From contig DNLQ01000186.1 in NCBI GenBank assembly GCA_003488415.1, positions 1 through 5,361 on the forward strand: 5,361 bases of DNA. The letters are read 5' to 3'. Below, piece by piece: positions 1-5,005 of the stretch. Under the pieces are notes generated by a model. That model was not told the origin of the DNA and searched no databases. It saw only the letters and a list, made by a program, of their open reading frames with translations. Positions within the stretch are counted from its first letter, which is position 1. The number at the start of each line of letters is the position of its first letter. Source of the stretch: Ruminococcus sp. Its GTDB lineage: Bacteria > Bacillota > Clostridia > Oscillospirales > Ruminococcaceae. A program made the translations under genes and the position numbers.

Positions 1-1
1 C

Positions 2-60
2 CGCTTGTAAACAGGCTTTAAAGTTATGCCTTCATAACGCCTGTAACAGCGAGTTTAAAG
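2..60 (+). promoter_or_regulatory. Probable L21 (rplU) 5' leader, structured RNA
   Basis: This untranslated stretch directly upstream of rplU folds into a nested, bulged hairpin. A 6-bp inner stem pairs GTTATG (23-28) with CATAAC (33-38) around a CCTT loop. It stacks on a 6-bp stem pairing ACAGGC (11-16) with GCCTGT (39-44), leaving a one-sided 6-base bulge, TTTAAA, at 17-22. An outer helix of about six pairs (2-8 with 46-51, one bulged base) can extend it. TTTAAAG recurs at 54-60 just before the ribosome binding site, and the self-complementary TTTAAA copies could pair with each other. Low-GC Gram-positive bacteria are known to carry an L21 leader at this position, thought to mediate feedback by ribosomal protein. 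Assignment to that family is inferred from position and fold only. The true 5' end may lie outside the window. Confidence 0.6.
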
Positions 61-63
61 AAA

Positions 64-72
64 AGGCAGGTG
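64..72 (+). promoter_or_regulatory. Ribosome binding site that decides the rplU start
   Basis: AGGCAGGTG lies 9 bases before the ATG at 82 and is a fair Shine-Dalgarno match. It overlaps an in-frame GTG at 70, which therefore is unlikely to be the start. The site lies just after the leader hairpin, so folding or protein binding upstream could affect access to it. Confidence 0.6.
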
Positions 73-81
73 CCGCAAAAA

Positions 82-393
82 ATGTACGCAGTTATCGAAA
101 CCGGCGGAAAGCAGTATCAGGTAAACGAGGGAGATATCATCTTCATCGAGAAGCTCGCAGCAGAGGCTGAGGAGACTGTTACCTTTGACAAGGTAGTAGC
201 TCTTGGCGCTGATGACGGACTCAAGATAGGTACACCCTATGTTGACGGTGCAGCTGTAAAGGCTAAGGTTCTCAAGAACGGCAAGGGTAAGAAGATCACT
301 GTTTTCACTTACAAGCCCAAGAAGGGTGAGAAGAAGAAGCAGGGACACAGACAGCCCTATACTCAGGTACAGATCGAGTCTATCAACGCTTGA
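82..393 (+). CDS. rplU: 50S ribosomal protein L21
   Basis: This is a structural protein of the large ribosomal subunit that binds 23S rRNA. The translation from ATG 82 is 103 residues, the normal length for the family. It begins MYAVIETGGKQYQV, the near-invariant L21 N-terminus, and ends with a lysine-rich stretch followed by GHRQPYT (residues 88-94), the conserved C-terminal rRNA-binding motif. An in-frame GTG at 70 would add MPQK before the conserved start. It is rejected because the family starts at MYAV and the ribosome binding site fits ATG 82. The stop codon is 2 bases from the prp start, so the two genes are probably translationally coupled. The upstream leader hairpin suggests autoregulation. 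The order rplU-prp-rpmA is the standard Firmicutes arrangement. Identification is essentially certain. Confidence 0.98.
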   Translation: MYAVIETGGKQYQVNEGDIIFIEKLAAEAEETVTFDKVVALGADDGLKIGTPYVDGAAVKAKVLKNGKGKKITVFTYKPKKGEKKKQGHRQPYTQVQIESINA

Positions 394-395
394 GT

Positions 396-707
396 ATGAT
401 CCGTGCTGAATTCTTAGGATCAGATGGAAAATTAACAGGCTTCAGGTTCAGCGGGCATTCAGGATATGCCGAAGCAGGAGAGGATGTCGCTTGTGCGGCA
501 GTATCCTCAGCAGTACAGCTTACAGTGAACCTTCTTGATGCACTGGGCTTTGCGCCCGATGTGAAGGTGGGGGAAAATGTCATAAGCTGTAAGGTCACAA
601 GACCTGACGAAGCATCGGATGTGATACTGAGCCAGTTAAGGCTGCACTTTGAAGCTGTTCTGGAGGAATATCCGGAAACGATCAAAATCATTATTTCGGA
701 GGTGTAA
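396..707 (+). CDS. prp: Ribosomal-processing cysteine protease Prp (YsxB family)
   Basis: This is the cysteine protease that removes the N-terminal extension of L27 in Firmicutes and related bacteria, a step shown to be essential in Staphylococcus aureus. The 103-residue product begins MIRAEF and carries the family's catalytic pair: His21 in SGHSGYAEAGEDVACAAV and Cys33 in the same block. Their 12-residue spacing matches His22 and Cys34 of S. aureus Prp. ATG 396 is preferred over an in-frame TTG at 390, which overlaps the rplU stop, because family members start with M-I at this point. No good Shine-Dalgarno precedes it, so translation probably depends on ribosomes finishing rplU 2 bases upstream. 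Its gene sits between those for L21 and L27, next to its own substrate, and its 3' end contains the rpmA ribosome binding site. Confidence 0.95.
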   Translation: MIRAEFLGSDGKLTGFRFSGHSGYAEAGEDVACAAVSSAVQLTVNLLDALGFAPDVKVGENVISCKVTRPDEASDVILSQLRLHFEAVLEEYPETIKIIISEV

Positions 708-709
708 CC

Positions 710-991
710 ATGTTAAAGATCAGTATGCAGTTCTTCGCTCATAAGAAGGGTGTTGGTTCTACAAAGAACGGACGTGATTCTGAGTCCAAGAGACTGGGCG
801 TAAAGAGAGCAGACGGTCAGCTCGTTAAGGCTGGCAACATTCTTGTTCGTCAGAGAGGCACACATATCCACCCCGGTGAGGGCGTAGGTATCGGCTCTGA
901 TGATACATTATTCGCAACCGTAAGCGGCAGAGTAAGATTTGAGCGCTACGGACGTGACCGTAAGAAGGTTTCTGTATATACAGAGCAGTAA
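710..991 (+). CDS. rpmA: 50S ribosomal protein L27, with Prp-cleavable N-terminal extension
   Basis: L27 is a large-subunit protein whose flexible N-terminus reaches the peptidyl transferase centre. The 93-residue precursor starts MLKISMQFFAHKKG. Residues 1-9 match the Firmicutes extension, which Prp removes between the second Phe and Ala of its LQFFA-type motif. Cleavage here would leave an 84-residue protein starting AHKKGVGSTKNGRDS, equivalent to mature Escherichia coli L27. Position 6 is Met where S. aureus has Leu (MQFF for LQFF), a conservative change. The middle block RQRGTHIHPGEGVGIGSDDTLFA is typical L27. A strong ribosome binding site, GGAGGTG (698-704), overlaps the end of prp, 5 bases before the ATG. 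The gene ends 21 bases before an intrinsic terminator. Confidence 0.98.
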   Translation: MLKISMQFFAHKKGVGSTKNGRDSESKRLGVKRADGQLVKAGNILVRQRGTHIHPGEGVGIGSDDTLFATVSGRVRFERYGRDRKKVSVYTEQ

Positions 992-1012
992 TTACGGGCA
1001 TACATCAGAAAT

Positions 1013-1041
1013 AAATCCCGAGCATACGCTTCGGGATTTTT
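1013..1041 (+). terminator. Intrinsic terminator or attenuator between rpmA and obg
   Basis: AAATCCCG (1013-1020) pairs with CGGGATTT (1032-1039), and AGC (1021-1023) pairs with GCT (1028-1030) around an ATAC loop. T1031 is bulged, giving about 11 pairs. A TTTTT run covers 1037-1041. This is a standard Rho-independent terminator shape. It lies only 27 bases before the obg start, so it probably acts as a partial terminator that lowers obg expression relative to the ribosomal proteins. No convincing promoter was found between it and obg. Confidence 0.85.
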
Positions 1042-1054
1042 CTTTAAGAGATAC

Positions 1055-1060
1055 AGGAGG
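1055..1060 (+). promoter_or_regulatory. Strong ribosome binding site for obg
   Basis: A perfect AGGAGG lies 7 bases before ATG 1068. It fixes the obg start there, despite an open frame that extends upstream into rpmA as far as a TTG at 939. Confidence 0.85.
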
Positions 1061-1067
1061 CCGGAAA

Positions 1068-2345
1068 ATGTTCGTAGATCAGGCGACTATAAAGATCAAA
1101 GCCGGAGACGGCGGGGACGGTGCAGTCTCATTCCACCGTGAGAAGTACGTTGCCGCAGGAGGTCCTGACGGCGGTGACGGCGGCAGAGGCGGAGATGTTG
1201 TCTTTCAGGTCGATGACAATTTTTCCACTCTGATAGATTTCCGCTATAAGAGAAAATATGTGGCAGAGCGTGGACAGAACGGCGGTGCAAGGAACTGTAC
1301 CGGCAAGAGCGCTCCGCCGCTGGTGATAAAGGTTCCCAGGGGAACAGTCGTTCGTGACGCCAGGACCGGAAGGATCATGGCTGATATGTCAACGGACGAG
1401 CCTAAGGTGCTTGCCAGAGGCGGAAACGGAGGCAGAGGAAATGTCCACTTTGCCACCTCAACAAGACAGATACCACGTTTTGCAAAGCCCGGATTTCCGG
1501 GAGAGGAATTTGAGGTCACTCTGGAGCTGAAGCTGCTGGCGGATGTGGGACTTGTGGGATTCCCGAATGTCGGAAAATCCACGCTTATCTCCGTTGTCAG
1601 TGCAGCAAAGCCCAAGATCGCAAATTACCATTTCACCACACTGACTCCGGTATTGGGAGTCGTCAGCACAGGAGAGGAGAAGTCCTTCGTTATGGCTGAC
1701 ATCCCCGGACTTATCGAGGGAGCAGGCGACGGTGTAGGTCTCGGTCACGAGTTCCTCCGCCACGTTGAGCGCTGCCGGCTTATAGTCCATGTGGTGGACG
1801 TTTCGGGTGTGGAGGGACGTGATCCCAAAGAGGATTTCGGCATAATCAATGCAGAGCTTGCAAAGTTCAATCAGGAGCTTGCAGAGCGTCCGCAGATCGT
1901 TGCCGCAAACAAGGCTGATATGGCTGACGAGGAGCAGATCGCAGACTTCCGCAGCTTTATCGAGGAGAAGGGAATACCCTTTTACTGTATCTCAGCAGCC
2001 ACTACCCAGGGTACACACGAGCTTGTGATGAAGATAGCCGAGGTGCTGGAGACACTTCCTCCCATCAGGGAGTTTGAGCCTGAACCGATACCCCAGGCTG
2101 AGCTGGACGATATGGCAGGTGCAGGAAAGAAGTTTGAGATCACCGTAGAGGACGGAGTATACTTCGTTGAAGCTCCATGGATACAGCCTATCATGCGTAC
2201 CGTGAACCCCGATGACTACTCATCTCTCCAGTACTTCCAGAGAGTGCTTATCAACAGCGGGATCATCGCAAAGCTGGAGGAAATGGGTATACAGGAGGGA
2301 GATACCGTCAGCCTTGAAGGCTTTGAGTTCGATTTTATCAACTGA
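1068..2345 (+). CDS. obg: Obg-family GTPase (CgtA), 50S assembly factor
   Basis: Obg is an essential GTPase that binds the late 50S precursor and links ribosome assembly to GTP and ppGpp levels. The 425-residue product has the full three-domain layout. The glycine-rich Obg fold covers about residues 1-158, starting MFVDQATIKIKAGDGGDG. The G domain has G1 GFPNVGKST (164-172), G3 DIPGLIEGA (211-219), G4 NKAD (281-284) and G5 SAA (309-311). The C-terminal OCT domain runs from about 354 to 425. All nucleotide-binding motifs are intact and the length is close to the 428 residues of the Bacillus subtilis protein. The start is set by AGGAGG at 1055-1060, and upstream in-frame codons encode nothing Obg-like. 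The gene follows rplU-prp-rpmA, a widely conserved order, but lies behind an intrinsic terminator. mrnC starts 14 bases after its stop. Confidence 0.98.
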   Translation: MFVDQATIKIKAGDGGDGAVSFHREKYVAAGGPDGGDGGRGGDVVFQVDDNFSTLIDFRYKRKYVAERGQNGGARNCTGKSAPPLVIKVPRGTVVRDARTGRIMADMSTDEPKVLARGGNGGRGNVHFATSTRQIPRFAKPGFPGEEFEVTLELKLLADVGLVGFPNVGKSTLISVVSAAKPKIANYHFTTLTPVLGVVSTGEEKSFVMADIPGLIEGAGDGVGLGHEFLRHVERCRLIVHVVDVSGVEGRDPKEDFGIINAELAKFNQELAERPQIVAANKADMADEEQIADFRSFIEEKGIPFYCISAATTQGTHELVMKIAEVLETLPPIREFEPEPIPQAELDDMAGAGKKFEITVEDGVYFVEAPWIQPIMRTVNPDDYSSLQYFQRVLINSGIIAKLEEMGIQEGDTVSLEGFEFDFIN

Positions 2346-2359
2346 CGGATCAAAAGGAT

Positions 2360-2767
2360 ATGGAAAGAAAGTATTTGACTGAGCGTGAGGCTAACGGCTA
2401 CAGTCCTCTTACGCTTGCCTTCTTAGGCGACAGCGTATACGACACTCTGGTGCGTGAGAAGCTGCTTCATACTGCCAATGTGCAGGTGGGCAAGCTCCAT
2501 GCAGCCAAGGTGAAGCTGGTGTGTGCTGAGTTCCAGTCATCGGTCTATGACCGTGTGGCAGAGGCGCTGAGTGAAAAGGAGCTTGCTGTCCTGAAACGAG
2601 GAAGAAACGCTACGGGCAGTACAGTCCCTAAGCACGCAGATCCCGTGACCTACCGCAGAGCTACGGCGGTGGAGGCTCTTTTCGGTTATCTGTTCCTTGT
2701 GGGAAAGACAGAGCGTATCGACGAGCTTTTCACACTAATAATGCAGGACGCAGAGATAGTATTCTGA
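2360..2767 (+). CDS. mrnC: Mini-ribonuclease III (Mini-III)
   Basis: Mini-III is a dimeric RNase III-type nuclease without a double-stranded RNA-binding domain. In Bacillus subtilis it matures the ends of 23S rRNA from a double-stranded precursor stalk. The 135-residue product consists of the catalytic domain alone. FLGDSVYD (21-28) carries the catalytic Asp24, LKRGRNA (78-84) is a family signature, and the block from PKHADPVTYRR (90-100) to VEALFGYLFL (104-113) carries the second metal-binding acidic residue, Glu105. The start is not certain. AAAAGGA ends only 1 base before ATG 2360, too close for a good ribosome binding site. Coupling to obg (14-base gap) or use of the in-frame TTG at 2375 are alternatives, and either start keeps the whole domain. 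In Bacillus this gene follows cysS; here it follows obg, which keeps 50S assembly and 23S maturation together. Confidence 0.95.
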   Translation: MERKYLTEREANGYSPLTLAFLGDSVYDTLVREKLLHTANVQVGKLHAAKVKLVCAEFQSSVYDRVAEALSEKELAVLKRGRNATGSTVPKHADPVTYRRATAVEALFGYLFLVGKTERIDELFTLIMQDAEIVF

Positions 2768-2781
2768 CGCTTTATATTTCA

Positions 2782-2788
2782 TGGAGGT
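2782..2788 (+). promoter_or_regulatory. Ribosome binding site that decides the small membrane protein start
   Basis: TGGAGGT lies 4 bases before ATG 2793. It overlaps an upstream in-frame ATG at 2781, which has no ribosome binding site of its own. The start at 2793 is therefore preferred. Confidence 0.8.
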
Positions 2789-2792
2789 AATT

Positions 2793-2975
2793 ATGGCAGG
2801 AGAAAAGAAATATTCGTTCATACAGGCAGCAGCGGCTGCCGGCATAGGCTTTGCAGCGGGATTCATAATGGGCGCTGCTGTAGTTGCTATCATTGACTAT
2901 CGTGACGAAAAGCTCAGGGCTCTGAAAAAGCTGGAGCGAGATACAGACGAGAATTACTATTACTCAACTGACTGA
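2793..2975 (+). CDS. Small single-pass membrane protein with glycine zipper, function unknown
   Basis: I do not recognise this gene as a named family. From ATG 2793, chosen for the GGAGG just upstream, it encodes 60 residues. A short polar start (MAGEKKYS) is followed by one hydrophobic, Ala/Gly-rich helix at about residues 9-34, then a highly charged, probably helical tail with DYRDEKLRALKKLERDTDE, ending in a YYYSTD tail. The helix contains Gly19, Gly23 and Gly27, an exact GxxxGxxxG glycine zipper, with Gly17 alongside. This motif favours tight packing between transmembrane helices, so oligomer formation is a reasonable inference. There is no signal-peptidase or lipobox motif. The gene has its own ribosome binding site, lies 25 bases after mrnC and 21 bases before yebC, and is surely co-transcribed with them. 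YtxH-like proteins have a comparable layout, but no clear similarity is seen. Confidence 0.8.
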   Translation: MAGEKKYSFIQAAAAAGIGFAAGFIMGAAVVAIIDYRDEKLRALKKLERDTDENYYYSTD

Positions 2976-2996
2976 ATCTGAAAGGAGTGTTTTACA

Positions 2997-3731
2997 ATGT
3001 CAGGTCATTCAAAATGGAATAATATCAAGAGAAAGAAAGAAGCTACAGACGCTGCCAAGGGTAAGATCTTTACCAAGATAGGCAGAGAGATCACTGTAGT
3101 AGTGCGTGAGGGCGGCCCTGATCCCAACAACAACTCAAAGCTCCGTGATCTTATCGCCAAGGCAAAGGCAAACAATGTCCCCAATGACAACATCGACAGA
3201 GTTATCAAGAAGGCAGCCGGCGGTGAGGACAAGAACAACTATGAGAATATCACCTACGAGGGATACGGTCCCAACGGTGTTGCAGTTATCGTAGAGTGTC
3301 TTACAGACAACAGAAACCGTACCGCAGGAGACATCCGCCATTACTTTGATAAATTCGGCGGAAATCTCGGAACAGTCGGCTGTGTATCCTTCATGTTCAG
3401 CACAAAGGGTATCGTTGTACTGGAGAATACAGGCCTTGATGAAGATAAGGTAATGGAGGACGTATTCGAGTGCGGCGGCGATGATTTCGATATAAACGAG
3501 GAGACAGCAGAGATCGAGTGTGCTCCGGAGAATGTGAGCGCAGTACGTGAGGCACTTACAGCAAAGGGATATAACGTTATTTCCGCAGAGGCTGAGAAGG
3601 TGCCTGCAAACTACACCACTCTCACTGACGAGGATCAGATCAAGAAGATGAATCTGCTTCTTGAGCATCTTGAGGATAACGACGACGTACAGAACGTATA
3701 TCACAACTGGGATATGCCAGAGGAAGAATAA
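2997..3731 (+). CDS. yebC: YebC/TACO1-family translation or transcription regulator
   Basis: YebC proteins were long annotated as transcriptional regulators. Recent work on several bacteria and on mitochondrial TACO1 supports a role on the ribosome, easing stalls at proline-rich stretches. The 244-residue product is full length. It starts with the family signature SGHSKWNNIK (2-11), followed by GKIFTKIGREI (22-32). The central block has EGYGPNGVAVIVECLTDNRN (88-107) and a following GGNLG, and the C-terminus has the conserved LEDNDDVQNVYHNW. AAAGGAGTG (2981-2989) sits 7 bases before the ATG, so the start is secure. The gene stands at the end of the obg-mrnC-membrane protein run, and its association with ribosome-assembly genes fits a translational role. 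Which YebC subfamily it belongs to cannot be decided by eye. Confidence 0.97.
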   Translation: MSGHSKWNNIKRKKEATDAAKGKIFTKIGREITVVVREGGPDPNNNSKLRDLIAKAKANNVPNDNIDRVIKKAAGGEDKNNYENITYEGYGPNGVAVIVECLTDNRNRTAGDIRHYFDKFGGNLGTVGCVSFMFSTKGIVVLENTGLDEDKVMEDVFECGGDDFDINEETAEIECAPENVSAVREALTAKGYNVISAEAEKVPANYTTLTDEDQIKKMNLLLEHLEDNDDVQNVYHNWDMPEEE

Positions 3732-3739
3732 TCTGAGCG

Positions 3740-3760
3740 AGGGCGCACTCTGTGCGCCCT
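3740..3760 (+). repeat. GC-rich perfect inverted repeat downstream of yebC
   Basis: AGGGCGCAC (3740-3748) pairs perfectly with GTGCGCCCT (3752-3760) around a 3-base TCT loop, 8 bases after the yebC stop. No T run follows (GTATTATGAT instead), so it is not a standard intrinsic terminator. It may protect the upstream mRNA 3' end, mark a processing site, or be one copy of a dispersed REP-like repeat. The acetyltransferase ribosome binding site begins 12 bases further on. Confidence 0.75.
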
Positions 3761-3783
3761 GTATTATGATATGGAGGTCAGAT

Positions 3784-4293
3784 ATGGCTATAGAGATCAC
3801 AAAGGTAAAGTACCTGCCTGAACTGAGGCAGGTGGCAGAGCTTGCCGATAAGATATGGCATGAGTGTTTTCCCGGCATCATAAGTGAGGGACAGATAGAC
3901 TATATGGTAGAGAAATTCCAGTCACTTGAAGCTATGATAGAGCAGGTAGAGTCACAGGGGTATACGTATCTTGCGGTAAGGGATGACGGTGATCTCTGCG
4001 GATACATAGCAATAAAGCCCGAATCTGACAACCGTCTTTTTCTCAGCAAGCTCTATCTGAGGAAGGACAGGCGAGGCAGGGGTATCGCATCGGCAATGCT
4101 GAAGAGAGTGGCTGAAGAAGCAAGGAAATACGGCAAGAACGCTGTATATCTCACAGTGAACAAACACAACGACCATGCTGTGAAGGTATACAAAAAGACC
4201 GGCTTCACCGTGAAAGATACTGCAGTTACGGACATAGGAAGCGGTTATGTCATGGATGATTATATCATGGAGTACCGTCTCACGAAGGAATGA
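3784..4293 (+). CDS. GNAT-family N-acetyltransferase, PaiA-like
   Basis: This is predicted to transfer an acetyl group from acetyl-CoA to an amine; the substrate is unknown. The 169-residue product is one complete GNAT domain. The core has SKLYLRKDRRGRGIASAML (88-106), in which RGRGIA (97-102) fits the R/Q-x-x-G-x-G/A acetyl-CoA pyrophosphate-binding motif. It is followed by YLTVNKHNDHAVKVYKKTGF (122-141), where Tyr136 is the usual candidate general acid. The overall pattern, including the N-terminal helices and the closing DYIMEYRL, resembles Bacillus PaiA spermidine/spermine acetyltransferase, but that is an impression from memory. The start at ATG 3784 is supported by GGAGGT 5 bases upstream. 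An open frame reaches back into yebC in another phase and is not part of the gene. It follows the post-yebC hairpin and precedes mntP by 54 bases. Confidence 0.93.
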   Translation: MAIEITKVKYLPELRQVAELADKIWHECFPGIISEGQIDYMVEKFQSLEAMIEQVESQGYTYLAVRDDGDLCGYIAIKPESDNRLFLSKLYLRKDRRGRGIASAMLKRVAEEARKYGKNAVYLTVNKHNDHAVKVYKKTGFTVKDTAVTDIGSGYVMDDYIMEYRLTKE

Positions 4294-4316
4294 TAACGAG
4301 AGAGCCTGAATACAAT
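4290..4316 (+). promoter_or_regulatory. Weak candidate promoter for mntP
   Basis: TACAAT (4311-4316) matches the -10 consensus at five of six positions. The best partner is ATGATA (4290-4295), four of six for -35, but the 15-base spacing is short. In the 54-base gap before mntP this is the only hint of a local start, and read-through from the acetyltransferase gene is equally possible. Confidence 0.25.
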
Positions 4317-4347
4317 AGACTGACCGAACCTGATTGGAGTGAAATGA

Positions 4348-4920
4348 ATGAGTATTGCAGACGTGGTGCTGCTTTCAGTAGGTCTTGCCATGGACGCTTT
4401 TTCAGTGGCTGTGTGCAAGGGACTTAGTATGAAGAAAATAAACTACAGTGCAGCGGTGCTGATAGCTTTGTTCTTCGGCGTGTTCCAGGGAGTAATGCCG
4501 CTTATCGGCTATTTCCTCGGCAGCCGGTTTACGGGCTATATCTCCGCAGTCGATCACTGGATAGCATTTATCCTGCTGGGAATAATCGGCGGAAAGATGA
4601 TATGGGAGGTCTTTCATGAGGATGATGATGACGGAGAAGTCAGGGAATTCCGCCTTGACATCCGGGAGCTGCTCCTTCTTGCCGTTGCTACGAGCATCGA
4701 CGCCCTTGCAGTAGGAGTTGTCTTTGCAGCAAAGGGTGCGGAGATAGCTTCGTCAGTGCTTACAATAGGTGCGATAACGGCAGTACTGTCCTTTACCGGA
4801 GTTGCGCTGGGCAACCGATTCGGCAGCCATTTCGGCAAAAAGGCTGAGATCGCCGGAGGAGTTATACTGATACTGATAGGTTTGAAGATACTTCTTCAGG
4901 ACCTTGGAATACTGCCGTAA
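4348..4920 (+). CDS. mntP: Manganese efflux pump MntP
   Basis: MntP is an inner-membrane exporter that removes excess Mn(II) from the cytoplasm. The 190-residue product matches the family in length (Escherichia coli, 188) and has six predicted membrane helices in two related halves. Each half carries the signature acidic motif: LAMDAFSVAVCKG with Asp16 in helix 1 and ATSIDALAVGV with Asp118 in helix 4. Both fall at the same residue numbers as the functionally important aspartates of the E. coli protein. The halves are joined by an acidic cytoplasmic loop (EDDDDGEVRE, 91-100). The start at ATG 4348 is supported by GGAGTG (4336-4341), 6 bases upstream. In E. coli and Bacillus subtilis mntP-type genes are controlled by the Mn-sensing yybP-ykoY riboswitch, but the 54-base gap here is too short to hold one. 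A palindromic terminator follows 15 bases after the stop. Confidence 0.96.
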   Translation: MSIADVVLLSVGLAMDAFSVAVCKGLSMKKINYSAAVLIALFFGVFQGVMPLIGYFLGSRFTGYISAVDHWIAFILLGIIGGKMIWEVFHEDDDDGEVREFRLDIRELLLLAVATSIDALAVGVVFAAKGAEIASSVLTIGAITAVLSFTGVALGNRFGSHFGKKAEIAGGVILILIGLKILLQDLGILP

Positions 4921-4935
4921 AAAACTGAATATAAT

Positions 4936-4972
4936 AAAATGCAGATACTTCATATGAAGTATCTGCATTTTT
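4936..4972. terminator. Bidirectional intrinsic terminator, perfect 36-bp palindrome
   Basis: Bases 4936-4971 form a perfect palindrome: AAAATGCAGATACTTC (4936-4951) pairs with its exact complement at 4956-4971, leaving an ATAT loop. The 16-bp stem ends in a T run on the plus strand (4968-4972), and the A run at 4936-4939 gives a T run on the minus strand. It therefore stops both mntP and the convergent minus-strand gene, whose stop lies 34 bases to the right. Confidence 0.9.
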
Positions 4973-5005
4973 ATAAGCTATCAACAGTATAGGATAAATG
5001 TGTAA

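Noticed and set aside
390..395. TTG start for prp at 390
   Set aside because: It overlaps the rplU stop, has no ribosome binding site, and the family begins at the Met encoded at 396.
954..982. Possible promoter inside rpmA (GTGACC, 17 bases, TATACA) for obg
   Set aside because: Only four of six matches in each box, in coding sequence under protein constraint, and with the terminator still between it and obg. Too weak to annotate.
939..1067. Upstream extension of the obg reading frame to a TTG at 939
   Set aside because: It would overlap rpmA and cross the terminator. The encoded residues are unlike Obg, and AGGAGG sits exactly before ATG 1068.
3762..3770. TATTAT/TATGAT as a -10 box before the acetyltransferase
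   Set aside because: The -35 position falls inside the GC-rich hairpin with no resemblance to TTGACA.
3661..3783. Open frame leading from yebC into the acetyltransferase, suggesting a longer N-terminus
   Set aside because: It overlaps yebC and the GC-rich hairpin in another phase. GGAGGT before ATG 3784 and the GNAT domain boundary support the shorter form.
3135..3881. A 248-codon open frame on the minus strand over yebC
   Set aside because: It is antisense to the strongly conserved yebC gene, has a Cys/Leu/Val-rich translation typical of a reverse-frame shadow, and lacks any recognised domain.
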